Below are positions 13,857-21,760 of a stretch of DNA of 22,717 nucleotides, piece after piece. The notes beneath the pieces are model-generated. The model was not told where the DNA came from. It ran no database searches and saw nothing but the letters and a program-made list of their open reading frames with translations. The position numbers and the translations under genes are program-made. The DNA is taken from the NCBI GenBank assembly GCA_036402215.1, contig DASWTI010000200.1, forward strand, positions 1 through 22,717, given 5' to 3'. The stretch is from DASXTS01 sp036402215 (GTDB lineage Bacteria; Actinomycetota; Actinomycetes; Mycobacteriales; Pseudonocardiaceae). Position 1 is the stretch's first letter. Each line of letters starts with the position of its first letter.

Positions 13857-14912
13857 GTGGCAGCGAAGACCGTCATCGAGCTGACCGTGCCGGGCCCGCA
13901 CGGCCCCCGCGCCGTTCGCCTGACCAGCCCGGACAAGGTGTTCTTCCCCGAGCGCGGCATCACCAAGCGCGAGGTCGTGGAGTACTACGTCGCTGTCGCC
14001 GAGCCACTGTTCGGGGTGCTGCGCGACCGCCCCACAACCCTCAAGCGGTACCCGGACGGCGTCACCGGCGAGCTCTTCTACGCCAAGCGCCTCCCCAAAG
14101 GTGCCCCCGAGTACGCCGAGGGCGTCGAGATCACCTTTCCCAGCGGCCGCAAGGCCGTCGAGCTGTGCCCCACCGAACCCGCCGTCCTGGTGTGGGCGGC
14201 GAACATGAACACCTTCGACTTCCATCCCTGGCCGGTCCGCCGCCCCGACGTCGACCACCCCGACGAACTGCGCATCGACCTCGATCCCCAGCCCGGCACC
14301 GACTTCGCGGACGCCGCCGTGGTGGCGGGCGTCCTCCGCGAGGTCCTGCACGACGCCGGGCTCACCGGCTACCCGAAGACCTCCGGCGGCCGAGGCATCC
14401 ACGTCGCCGTGCGCATTCGCCCCGAGTGGACCTTCGTCCAGGTGCGTCGCGCGGTCATCGCCATCGCCCGCGAGGTGCACCGCCGGGCCCCGGATCGCGC
14501 CACCGTGGACTGGTGGAAGGAGGAGCGCGGGCAGCGGGTCTTCCTCGACTTCAACCAGGCCGCCCGCGACCGCACCATCGCCTCGGCCTGGTCGGTCCGC
14601 GGTACCCCTCGTGCCACCGTCTCCATGCCCCTGCGCTGGGAGCAGCTCACCGACGTCGACCCCGACGACTTCGACGTCCGCACTGTGCCCGCCCTGTACC
14701 AAGAGCACGGCGACGCCCACGCCGACCTCGACTCCGTGGCACACGGCCTGGAGACCGTGCTCGAGTGGTCGGCCCGCGACGAACGGGATCACGGTCTCGG
14801 CGAGCTTCCTTACCCGCCGGACTACCCCAAGATGCCGGGGGAGCCCAAGCGCGTGCAGCCGTCCCGTTCCCGCCCGGACACGACCGGCATGATCGTTCCG
14901 CCCGACAGCTGA
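13857..14912 (+). CDS. LigD-polymerase-domain protein (Prim-PolC-like)
   Basis: A 351-residue stand-alone polymerase of the archaeo-eukaryotic primase type (LigD PolDom). Catalytic aspartates D141 and D143 are in LRIDLDPQPGT. The nucleotide-binding block TSGGRGIHVAVRI is at 175-187, and a third aspartate D231 is in VFLDFNQAARDRT. The N-terminal SPDKVFFPERGITKREVVEYY and TLKRYPDGV are typical. There is no nuclease or ligase domain; a ligase is encoded separately 230 bp downstream. This matches the mycobacterial Prim-PolC/LigC pair (Rv3730c/Rv3731), reported to act in base excision repair by gap filling with NTPs and then sealing. The frame is open upstream to 13797, but GTG 13857 fits the promoter. 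No Ku gene is in the window. Confidence 0.92.
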   Translation: MAAKTVIELTVPGPHGPRAVRLTSPDKVFFPERGITKREVVEYYVAVAEPLFGVLRDRPTTLKRYPDGVTGELFYAKRLPKGAPEYAEGVEITFPSGRKAVELCPTEPAVLVWAANMNTFDFHPWPVRRPDVDHPDELRIDLDPQPGTDFADAAVVAGVLREVLHDAGLTGYPKTSGGRGIHVAVRIRPEWTFVQVRRAVIAIAREVHRRAPDRATVDWWKEERGQRVFLDFNQAARDRTIASAWSVRGTPRATVSMPLRWEQLTDVDPDDFDVRTVPALYQEHGDAHADLDSVAHGLETVLEWSARDERDHGLGELPYPPDYPKMPGEPKRVQPSRSRPDTTGMIVPPDS

Positions 14913-14941
14913 GCCCCCGGTCCGTCGCCGGCGCGTTCCGG

Positions 14942-14997
14942 CCGGAGCCCTCCCGCGCGGGACCACTGACCGGAGCCTTCCCGCGCCGGACCACTGA
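14942..14997. repeat. 28-bp tandem repeat, two copies
   Basis: Units at 14942-14969 and 14970-14997 differ at 2 of 28 positions. Each starts CCGGAGCC and ends GGACCACTGA. They lie in the 230-bp gap between the polymerase and ligase genes. The origin is probably slippage; each unit contains a self-complementary CCCGCGC/CGG core. Confidence 0.6.
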
Positions 14998-15142
14998 TCG
15001 GCGGCACCGCCGCACCGCTGGTGACGGCTCTGGGCCGCCGCGTAGCGGCGGTGCCCGTTCGTCCTGCCGAGGGGATGTCGGTGTCGGCGCGTCGAGGGTG
15101 TCCGGCCGGTGGTGGTCCGGGCCGCGGGGCAGGATGGCGGGC

Positions 15143-16234
15143 ATGTTGCCGCTGTCACCTCCGATCGAGCCGATGCTGGCGAAGTCGTCCGCGGGGATCC
15201 CGCGTGGTGGCGGGCTGGTGTTCGAGCCCAAGTGGGACGGCTTCCGGTGCCTGGTGTTCCGGGACGGTGACTCGATCACCCTCCAGTCGCGCTCCGGCAA
15301 GCCGCTCAACCGGTACTTCCCCGAGGCCGAGGTGATGCTGCTCGCCGCGCTCCCGCCCCGGTGCGTGGTCGACGGCGAGCTGGTCGTCACCTGGGAAGGA
15401 CGCCTGAGCTTCGACCGCCTCGCCGAGCGGGTACACCCGGCGGAGTCGCGCATCGAGCTGCTGTCCGGGCAGCAGCCCTCCTCGTTCATCGCGTTCGACC
15501 TTCTTTCGCTGGACGACGACGTGCTGATGGAACGGCCGTACGCGCAGCGGCGCGCCGCGCTGGAACGGGTGCTCACGACCGGACCTCGCGTGCACCTGAC
15601 CCCGATCACCGAGGACCCGGACGTGGCCGCCCAGTGGTTCGAGCTGTTCGAGGGCGCCGGCCTGGACGGGTTGGTCGGCAAGCCCTCGGACAGCCCGTAC
15701 GAGCCGGGACGGCGCGCCATGCTGAAGATCAAGCACGCCCGCACCGCCGACTGTGTGGTCGCCGGCTTCCGCTGGCACAAGACCGGTGACGTCGTGGGTT
15801 CGTTGCTGCTCGGCCTGTACGACGACGCGGGCCTGTTCCACCACGTGGGTGTGTGTGGCGCGTTCCCCGCGGCCCAGCGCGCGTCCCTCGTGGTGGAGCT
15901 CGCACCGCTGCGCGACCTGGACCCCGCGGAGCACCCGTGGCTCGGCGGCGCCGCGGAGCACCAGCGGCTGCCGGGGGCGGAGAACCGCTGGCGGGCCGGT
16001 GGCCTGCCCTTCGAGCCGCTGCGGCCCGAGCGGGTCGTCGAAGTGGCCTACGAGCACACGGAGGGGGGCCACCCCGCACGGTTCCGGCTGAACCCGCGGT
16101 TCGTGCGCTGGCGGCCGGACCGTGAGCCGACGTCGTGCACCTACGAGCAGCTCGAGGAACCGGTGCGCTACGACCTCGACTCGGTGCTGCGCGGGGAGGT
16201 CCGGCCTTTGACCCAGGTCTCACCGGAGGACTGA
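15143..16234 (+). CDS. ligC: ATP-dependent DNA ligase, LigC type
   Basis: A 363-residue two-domain ligase that seals DNA nicks using ATP. The adenylated lysine is K30 in VFEPKWDGFRCLVF. Other nucleotidyltransferase motifs follow: VVDGELVV (III), GLDGLVGKPSDSPYEPG (IV) and LKIKHARTADCVVAGFRW (V). An OB-fold domain spans about residues 215-345. The length matches mycobacterial LigC (about 358), and it lacks LigD's polymerase and nuclease domains. ATG 15143 was chosen by similarity (LPLSPPIEPMLAK); ATG 15134 would add three residues. It lies downstream of the polymerase gene on the same strand, and the two probably cooperate in gap repair. Confidence 0.92.
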   Translation: MLPLSPPIEPMLAKSSAGIPRGGGLVFEPKWDGFRCLVFRDGDSITLQSRSGKPLNRYFPEAEVMLLAALPPRCVVDGELVVTWEGRLSFDRLAERVHPAESRIELLSGQQPSSFIAFDLLSLDDDVLMERPYAQRRAALERVLTTGPRVHLTPITEDPDVAAQWFELFEGAGLDGLVGKPSDSPYEPGRRAMLKIKHARTADCVVAGFRWHKTGDVVGSLLLGLYDDAGLFHHVGVCGAFPAAQRASLVVELAPLRDLDPAEHPWLGGAAEHQRLPGAENRWRAGGLPFEPLRPERVVEVAYEHTEGGHPARFRLNPRFVRWRPDREPTSCTYEQLEEPVRYDLDSVLRGEVRPLTQVSPED

Positions 16235-16284
16235 CAGGCTGACCGGCGATCGTCGACCTATCTCGGCCGGACCAGGGAGCACAT

Positions 16285-17859
16285 GTGCGGCGCGTGAACC
16301 GGGTTGCCGCGCTGCTGGCCGCGCCCGCGGTGCTGCTCGCCGCGTGCGCCGTCGGGCCGTCGGACCGGCCGGCCGTGGCGGTCCGCGACGCCCCGCTGCC
16401 GCCGGTGCCGCCGTCCAGCGCGCCCCCCACTGCTCCGTTGCCCCCGCTGACCCCGAGCGATCCGGACGTCATCAACTTCGGTGACTGCCCGGTGTCCGTG
16501 CGGCGTGAGCTGGGCGCCGCGGCCACCCGGGAGCTCCGGTACGAGTGCGCAACGGTGACCGTCGAGCTGAACCCGGACGAGCCACGCCGCCGCGCCGGCG
16601 CGACCGAGATCGGCATCCTGCGGGTCGGTTCGGGACCGGTGCCGCTGGTGGTGGTAGGCGACGTGGCCGGCGAGCCCGGTTCGCTGCTCGCCGCCCGCCT
16701 CGCCAACCAGGTCCCCCCGGAGTTCCTCACCTCGTTCGCCCTCGTCGGGGTGGACCGGCGCGGCACCGGCTCGTCCGATCCGGTGACGTGCGTGCCCGGG
16801 GATGTGCGGGAGGAACTGGTGTCCATCGACCCCGGAGCCGAGCAGCCCCGTGGCGCCGAGCGGGTCCTCGATGCCGCCAACCTCGCCACCCGGACGTGCG
16901 TGCAGCAGATCGAGGAGGCGCTGTCGCTCATCGACTCCTGGCGGACCGCCGCGGACCTCGACGAGGTGCGCCTGGCGCTCGGCTCCGAGCGGCTCAACGC
17001 GATCGCCGTGGGCGACGGCTCCCGGGTGCTGTCCGCGTACCTGACCCGGTACGGGGCGTCCGCCGGCCGGATCGTGCTGGACGGCGCGCCTGATCCGAAC
17101 CTCGACGCCATCGCCGTCGGCCCCGACCTTGCCGCGGGCGCCGAGCACGCCCTGGACGCGTTCGCCGCCGACTGCGGCCGCACAGGATGTCCCCTGGCGC
17201 CGGACCCCCGGGCCGCCATCCAGGCCGCGGCCGAGGTGCTGCGCAACCGGCCGCTGGAGGCGAACGACGGCACCCTGGTGTCCGGAGGCACCGTGTACGG
17301 GGCGCTCCTGCAGGGGCTCGCCGACCCTGCCCGCTGGCCGGAGCTGGCGGCCGCGCTGGCCGCGGCCGCCAGCGGCGACGTGGACGGCCTGGCCGCGTTC
17401 GTCCGGCCGCTCGTGGAGCCGGCCGGCGAGAGCATCGGCTCCTTGCCCGCCCGCCTCGATGCCGCGCTGCTCACCACCTGCAACGACACCGCGACGCGGG
17501 TGCCGCCGGATCGCGTGGGCTCGCTCGCCGACGAGTGGAAGGCACGGGCCCCGCTCTTCGGTCCGCTGTTCGCCCAGCGGCTGCTGGTCTGCAGCCCGGC
17601 GCCGGTGCCGACGACCACGGTGCCGGTGCCGCGCCAGCCCGGTACGCCGCCGATCCTCGTGATCGCCACCGACGGCGACCCGCACACCCCGCCGGCCGGC
17701 ACCCAGCGCATGGCCGAGGCGCTGGCGGGCGGCATTCTGGTCAACTGGCAGGGCAACGGCCACGGCGCCTTCCCCCGTACGCCGTGCGTCACCGGCGCGG
17801 TGCAGGCGTTCCTGATCGACGGCACGCTGCCGCGCAACGGCACGACCTGCCCACCCTGA
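16285..17859 (+). CDS. Secreted lipoprotein, alpha/beta-hydrolase with TAP-like C-terminal domain
   Basis: A 524-residue predicted lipoprotein. The signal peptide ends in the lipobox LLAAC (Cys21), followed by a Pro-rich spacer to about residue 57. The hydrolase fold follows: FALVGVDRRGTGSSDPVTC, GRIVLDGAPDPNLD and a C-terminal TAP-like domain with ILVIATDGDPHTPP (candidate Asp 463 or 465) and QGNGHGAFPRTPC (His493). Relatives include the tripeptidyl aminopeptidases and M. tuberculosis Rv2672. The nucleophile elbow is degenerate: S246 is in VGDGSRV rather than GxSxG, so activity is uncertain although the triad residues remain. GTG 16285 has AGGGAG 5 nt upstream. It follows ligC by 50 bp, is next to a ribD homologue as in mycobacteria, and ends at a strong hairpin. 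Confidence 0.88.
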   Translation: MRRVNRVAALLAAPAVLLAACAVGPSDRPAVAVRDAPLPPVPPSSAPPTAPLPPLTPSDPDVINFGDCPVSVRRELGAAATRELRYECATVTVELNPDEPRRRAGATEIGILRVGSGPVPLVVVGDVAGEPGSLLAARLANQVPPEFLTSFALVGVDRRGTGSSDPVTCVPGDVREELVSIDPGAEQPRGAERVLDAANLATRTCVQQIEEALSLIDSWRTAADLDEVRLALGSERLNAIAVGDGSRVLSAYLTRYGASAGRIVLDGAPDPNLDAIAVGPDLAAGAEHALDAFAADCGRTGCPLAPDPRAAIQAAAEVLRNRPLEANDGTLVSGGTVYGALLQGLADPARWPELAAALAAAASGDVDGLAAFVRPLVEPAGESIGSLPARLDAALLTTCNDTATRVPPDRVGSLADEWKARAPLFGPLFAQRLLVCSPAPVPTTTVPVPRQPGTPPILVIATDGDPHTPPAGTQRMAEALAGGILVNWQGNGHGAFPRTPCVTGAVQAFLIDGTLPRNGTTCPP

Positions 17860-17869
17860 TCGGCCCGCG

Positions 17870-17888
17870 TCCGGCCTGGCAGGCCGGA
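17870..17888. terminator. Bidirectional hairpin terminator
   Basis: TCCGGCCT (17870-17877) pairs perfectly with AGGCCGGA (17881-17888) around a 3-nt loop. It sits in the 55-bp gap between convergent stops at 17859 and 17915, so it may serve both genes. No T-tract is seen. Confidence 0.55.
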
Positions 17889-17914
17889 GGGCCGGGACAG
17901 GACTCGCGCGGGCG

Positions 17915-18133
17915 TCATGCCGCGTCCCGGACCACGCGCACACGGTGCCCGGCGCCGCTGAGCTCCTCGGTCACGGCGCGCAGATGGCGCGCCGGTACCG
18001 ACCAGGCACGCCGCCGCCGGTCCCACCGGGCACCGGCGTAGTTCTCCAGCCGGGACCGTACGTCGGGGTCGTACCGGAAGATGACTCGAAGGGAGACGCG
18101 CCGACCGGACGCGTCGATGAGGACGTGCGACAT
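17915..18133 (-). CDS. Stand-alone HARP-like mini-protein
   Basis: A 72-residue basic protein. Its core VIFRYDPDVRSRLENYAGAR followed by WDRRRRAWSVP resembles the HARP-type domain found N-terminal to SNF2 helicases of the SMARCAL1 kind, where the pattern is a Tyr-Asp start, an 'xxPGARW' turn and an 'RxWxVP' end. In eukaryotes that domain helps bind branched DNA. Here it is alone, with no helicase nearby. ATG 18133 has GGTGG about 5 nt upstream; the frame is open to 18331 but the extra part looks non-coding. It is convergent with the TAP-like gene and divergent from the ribD-like gene. The domain call is by motif resemblance only. Confidence 0.6.
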   Translation of the reverse strand: MSHVLIDASGRRVSLRVIFRYDPDVRSRLENYAGARWDRRRRAWSVPARHLRAVTEELSGAGHRVRVVRDAA

Positions 18134-18352
18134 GTTCACCACCGACGACTGGACCGTGCACAGCGCTGTGCCCGGTGAATTCGGATGAGGGGTTCTCCAC
18201 CGGAGACAAGATGCGCAACGTTCGTCCCGCCAGGCCACCGACCATAGGGAGGGCGGAGCGGCGAATGCCAGCGATGTCCCACGTGTGGGCGAAATGGGAC
18301 CGGTCGAGGTCCCGGTCCGCCGGGCGTCCATGGCATGGTCGGAACCGGCGCC

Positions 18353-18358
18353 TACGAT
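18353..18358 (+). promoter_or_regulatory. -10-like element of the ribD-like gene
   Basis: TACGAT fits TANNNT and lies 8 nt before GTG 18367. It supports this start over the upstream ATG at 18175, which would add 64 residues of Arg-rich, non-conserved sequence. Confidence 0.45.
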
Positions 18359-18366
18359 CCCGGTTC

Positions 18367-19068
18367 GTGCGAGAGCTGGCGTCGACCGGGGATGAGGCGT
18401 CGCTGTTCTCCGTACTGCGGTGGGAGTCCACCGGGGTGCGACTGATGATGGTGATGGCGGTGGACGGGTCCGTGACGGACCGGTCCGGATGGACGTCAGG
18501 TCTGGGTGGGACGGCCGACCAGGAGATCATCCGCACGCAACGGGCGATGGCGGACGCGATTCTGGTGGGGGCGGGAAGCATGCGGACGGGCCGCTATCCG
18601 CCGCACCGGCCGTCGGGTGAGTACGCGCTGTACCGCGAGCGGCACGGGCTCGCGCAAGCGGCGCCACTGGTCGTGGCGAGCAGGACGGCTGATCTCGACT
18701 TCACCGCGCCTGCCTTCGCCGGGGCCCGGGTCCCGACGATCCTGCTGACGGACCTGGAGGGCGCCCGGCGGGTGCCGATGGAGGCCGAGGTCGAGGTGGT
18801 GATCGCCGACGGCCTGAGCGCGGGGATGACGGTGCTGCGCACCCGCTACGGGCTGGGACGGGTGCTGTGCGAGGGCGGGCCGGGGCTCGCCTCGGCGTTG
18901 TTCGCGGAGAGCCTGGTGGACGAGGTGCACCTGACGCTCGCGCCGCGGCTGGAGGGCGCGGACCTGCGGTCGCTCGTGCGGGGGTTGCCGGCGCCCGTGG
19001 ACCTCGAGCTGAGGTCCGTGCACGAGGCCGGCGGCAACCTGTTGCTCAGGTACATCGTCCGGCGTTAG
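18367..19068 (+). CDS. RibD C-terminal-type (dihydrofolate-reductase-like) reductase
   Basis: A 233-residue NADPH-dependent reductase of the RibD C-terminal/DHFR superfamily. Recognisable blocks are LMMVMAVDGSVTDRSG, ADAILVGAGSMRTGRYPP (cofactor site), RVLCEGGPGLASALFAESL and VDEVHLTLAPRLEG. There is no N-terminal deaminase domain, so it cannot do both riboflavin steps. M. tuberculosis Rv2671, annotated ribD in the same neighbourhood, has the same build and was reported to act as an alternative dihydrofolate reductase. The substrate here, a pyrimidine or pterin, is therefore open. The chosen GTG gives a protein slightly shorter than Rv2671. It ends beside a 12-bp palindrome at 19073-19084, convergent with the SDR gene. 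Confidence 0.85.
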   Translation: MRELASTGDEASLFSVLRWESTGVRLMMVMAVDGSVTDRSGWTSGLGGTADQEIIRTQRAMADAILVGAGSMRTGRYPPHRPSGEYALYRERHGLAQAAPLVVASRTADLDFTAPAFAGARVPTILLTDLEGARRVPMEAEVEVVIADGLSAGMTVLRTRYGLGRVLCEGGPGLASALFAESLVDEVHLTLAPRLEGADLRSLVRGLPAPVDLELRSVHEAGGNLLLRYIVRR

Positions 19069-19072
19069 GCGA

Positions 19073-19084
19073 CCGGCGCGCCGG
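19073..19084. terminator. Palindrome after the ribD-like gene
   Basis: CCGGCGCGCCGG is a perfect 12-bp palindrome 5 bp after the TAG stop. A hairpin would have a small loop, so it is a weak terminator candidate. Confidence 0.3.
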
Positions 19085-19198
19085 GATGACGAGGTGTCGG
19101 CCAGGGCGGGCACCGAGATGCGGACGGCGCGGATTCGGTCGCCGTGAGCCCGTGCGTACGTGGCGGCCCGCGCGATGGCGTGGAGGCGAGCGGGTGGC

Positions 19199-19924
19199 TC
19201 AGGAGCCGGCGCGGTTCTCGTCGTCGGTGGGTATGACGAAATCGGGAGGGAGGCAGTGCAACAGATGATCCGAGTGGTGCTCGACGAGGTCGGCGGCGGC
19301 CCGCCCCACCTGCTCACCCGTGAGCCAGCCGGGCCGGGGTGGCTCGCCGGCCCAGCGGTGGGTGACGATCGGCGTCAGGATGGCCAGCTCGTGCAGCCGG
19401 ACGTGCCGTCCGACTTCCTCCTGCGCCAGGGTGCGCAGGAGCATGCGCTGCGCCGCTCCGGTCACCGAGATCGGTCCGGCCCCGGCCACCGCGAGGTCGG
19501 CGGCGATGCCACCGAGCATGAGATAGACGCCGTGCCGGGCGGCCAGCCCGGGCAGGAAGATCCGGGCGGCCATGAAGTGCGCGGTCAGGTTGTCGCGCAG
19601 GATGGCCTCCCACACCGCCGGGGCGACGTCGACCAGCTGCTCGCCCTCCCACCAGCCGCCCAGCGAGGCGACAACGGCGTCGGGTTCACCGGCGGCGTCG
19701 ATCACGGCGGCGCGCAGCGCCTCGGCCTGGGCAACGTCACCCAGGTCACCGAGCACCGGCCGCAGCCGTCCGCCGGCGTCGCCGAGCCACTCGACGAGCT
19801 GGTCCAGCCGGGCCTGGCTGCGCGACGGCACCACCACGGTGGCCTTGCGGGCCAGCAACTCCCGGACGACGCACTCGCCCGCGACGCCGGTGCCACCCGC
19901 GACCACCACGACCCGCCCGTCCAT
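19199..19924 (-). CDS. SDR-fold protein lacking the catalytic Tyr and Lys
   Basis: A 241-residue short-chain dehydrogenase/reductase-like protein. The cofactor motif is clear (VVVVAGGTGVAGECVVREL), with a conserved Asp62-like position in PVLGDLGD and the usual VVASLGG strand where NNAG normally sits. The catalytic YxxxK segment is replaced: GPISVTGAAQRML aligns with the usual YSVSKAALRML, putting Ile152 for Tyr and Gly156 for Lys. The protein is therefore probably an atypical SDR that binds NAD(P) or acts as a regulator rather than a classical dehydrogenase. ATG 19924 was chosen as the start just before the first strand; the frame continues to 19969. It is divergent from the ABC-F gene. Substrate unknown. 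Confidence 0.82.
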   Translation of the reverse strand: MDGRVVVVAGGTGVAGECVVRELLARKATVVVPSRSQARLDQLVEWLGDAGGRLRPVLGDLGDVAQAEALRAAVIDAAGEPDAVVASLGGWWEGEQLVDVAPAVWEAILRDNLTAHFMAARIFLPGLAARHGVYLMLGGIAADLAVAGAGPISVTGAAQRMLLRTLAQEEVGRHVRLHELAILTPIVTHRWAGEPPRPGWLTGEQVGRAAADLVEHHSDHLLHCLPPDFVIPTDDENRAGS

Positions 19925-19978
19925 CACGCCGCATATCCCACCACGGCGGCCCGCCGGTCGCCGGTCCACGGGAATGGG

Positions 19979-20004
19979 CCCCCGACCGGCCGGCCCGTCG
20001 GGGG
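19979..20004. other. Strong inverted repeat in the divergent SDR / ABC-F region
   Basis: CCCCCGAC (19979-19986) pairs perfectly with GTCGGGGG (19997-20004) around a 10-nt loop containing the palindrome CGGCCG. It lies between divergent genes, so it could be an operator or a leader hairpin rather than an end-of-gene terminator. The rest of the 216-bp gap shows only a weak -10-like CAGAAT at 20127-20132 before the ABC-F start. Confidence 0.45.
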
Positions 20005-20140
20005 TCGGTGTCCGGCGTCCAGGATCGCTACGGGGTGCCGCCGGTGACGAGCGGATGGGTGGGCGGCTCGACCGGCGGCTGGGCGAGCACCGCGCAATGG
20101 GTTCGCCACGGGGGTGGGCAACCGCGCAGAATCACGGTCC

Positions 20141-21760
20141 GTGGGTTTCCTGGAGGCCGGTGGCCTGGCGTACGTACTGCCCGACGGACGGGAGCTGTTC
20201 CGCGAGGTGGGGCTGCGGGTCGGCGACGGGCAGGTCGTGGCCCTGGTTGGGGCCAACGGCGCCGGCAAGACGACGCTGCTGCGAATCCTCGCCGGGGAGC
20301 TGAGCCCGGCGTCGGGCAGCGTCACGGCGCAGGGGAGCGTCGGGGTGATGCCGCAGTTCGTGGGTTCGGTGCGCGACGACCGGGTGGTGCGGGATCTGCT
20401 GCTCGCGGTGGCGCCCCCGGCGGTGCGCGCCGCGGCCGCGGAACTGGATGCCGCCGAGCTGGCGATGATGGAGGCCGAGGACGAGCCCACGCAGCTTCGT
20501 TACGCCCACGCGCTCGCGACCTGGGGCGATGCCGGCGGGTACGACATCGAGGTGCTGTGGGACACGGTGACCACGGCGGCGCTCGGCGTGCCGTGGGACC
20601 GGGCTCGCTACCGCTCGGTACGCACCCTGTCCGGGGGCGAGCAGAAGCGGCTCGTGCTGGAGGCACTGCTGCTCGGGCCGGACGGCGTGCTGCTGCTGGA
20701 CGAGCCGGACAACTACCTCGACGTGCCGGGCAAACGGTGGCTGGAGCAGCGTCTCGCGGATACGTCGAAGGCGGTGCTGCTGATCAGCCACGACCGCGAG
20801 CTGATGGCGCAGGCCGCCACGGCCGTGGTCACCCTGGAGGCGCACACCGCGTGGACCCACGGCGGCTCGTTCGCGACGTGGCACGAGGCCCGCGAGCAGC
20901 GCTGGGAACGCGTCGGCGAGCTGCACCGCCGGTGGGACGAGGAGCACGAACGGCTGCGCCAGCTCGTGTTCACGTTGCGCCAGCAGGCCAAGATCAGCGA
21001 GGTGATGGCGGCCCGGTACCGCGCCATGCAGACCCGGCTGCGCAAGTTCGAGGAGGCCGGCCGCCCGCCCGAGCTGCCGCGCGTGGAGCGGCTCGCGCCG
21101 CGCCTGCTCGGTGGCCGCACCGGCGTCCGGGTGATCACGGCGAAGGATCTCGAGCTGACCGGGCTCATGCGGCCGTTCGACCTCGAGGTGTTCCTCGGGG
21201 ACCGGGTGGCGGTGCTCGGTTCGAACGGCTCCGGCAAGAGTCACTTCCTGCGGCTGCTCGCCGGCGACGCGGTCGCGCACACGGGACGGTGGACGCTCGG
21301 TGCCCGCGTGGTCCCCGGCATGTTCGCGCAGACCCACGAGCATCCGCAGTGGGTCGGCCGCACCCTCGCCGACATCCTCTGGCACGGCGAGGACGGGCGG
21401 CGTGGCCTCGACCGGGGGGCCGCGGTGTCGGCGCTGGGCCGCTACGGCCTCGGTGCCTCGGTGGACCAGCTCTTCGACACGCTCTCCGGCGGGCAGCAGG
21501 CTCGCTTCCAGATCCTGCTGCTGGAGCTCGGCGGCGCCACCCTGCTGCTGCTCGACGAGCCGACGGACAACCTGGATCTCACGTCGGCCGAGGCGTTGCA
21601 GGCCGGGCTCGAGGCGTTCCAGGGGACCGTGCTCGCAGTGACGCACGACCGCTGGTTCGCGCGCTCGTTCGGGCGCTTCCTGGTGTTCCGCGCGGACGGC
21701 GAGGTCGTCGAGACCACCGAGCCGGTGTGGGACGAGGCACGGGTGGCCCGTCCGCGATGA
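20141..21760 (+). CDS. ABC-F family ATPase (duplicated ABC ATP-binding protein)
   Basis: A 539-residue protein with two ABC domains and no membrane helices, the layout of ABC-F translation factors that act at the ribosomal E-site. Domain 1: Walker A GANGAGKT (37-44), signature TLSGGEQKRL, Walker B LLLDEPDNYLD. Domain 2: Walker A GSNGSGKS, signature TLSGGQQAR, Walker B LLLDEPTDNLD. A charged helical linker joins them (EQRWERVGELHRRWDEEHE, then QAKISEVMAARYRAMQTRL), the region that reaches toward the peptidyl-transferase centre. Some ABC-F proteins protect ribosomes from antibiotics, others are housekeeping; sequence alone does not tell. GTG 20141 was chosen (GTG 20114 also in frame). The stop overlaps the next start by 4 nt. 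Confidence 0.9.
   Translation: MGFLEAGGLAYVLPDGRELFREVGLRVGDGQVVALVGANGAGKTTLLRILAGELSPASGSVTAQGSVGVMPQFVGSVRDDRVVRDLLLAVAPPAVRAAAAELDAAELAMMEAEDEPTQLRYAHALATWGDAGGYDIEVLWDTVTTAALGVPWDRARYRSVRTLSGGEQKRLVLEALLLGPDGVLLLDEPDNYLDVPGKRWLEQRLADTSKAVLLISHDRELMAQAATAVVTLEAHTAWTHGGSFATWHEAREQRWERVGELHRRWDEEHERLRQLVFTLRQQAKISEVMAARYRAMQTRLRKFEEAGRPPELPRVERLAPRLLGGRTGVRVITAKDLELTGLMRPFDLEVFLGDRVAVLGSNGSGKSHFLRLLAGDAVAHTGRWTLGARVVPGMFAQTHEHPQWVGRTLADILWHGEDGRRGLDRGAAVSALGRYGLGASVDQLFDTLSGGQQARFQILLLELGGATLLLLDEPTDNLDLTSAEALQAGLEAFQGTVLAVTHDRWFARSFGRFLVFRADGEVVETTEPVWDEARVARPR

Noticed and set aside
13386..15158. 590-codon minus-strand open frame
   Set aside because: Antisense to the small membrane protein and the polymerase gene, whose motifs are clear.
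16258..17943. 561-codon minus-strand open frame
   Set aside because: Antisense to the TAP-like hydrolase; His/Arg/Gly-rich composition and no motif.
18175..18366. Longer start for the ribD-like gene
   Set aside because: The extra 64 residues are Arg/Ser-rich without similarity, and a -10-like box lies just before GTG 18367.
15729..18581. 950-codon minus-strand open frame
   Set aside because: It is antisense to the ligase, TAP-like and ribD-like genes, which have clear motifs. Its product is Ser/Arg/Pro-rich without any family motif, as expected for a GC-rich shadow frame.
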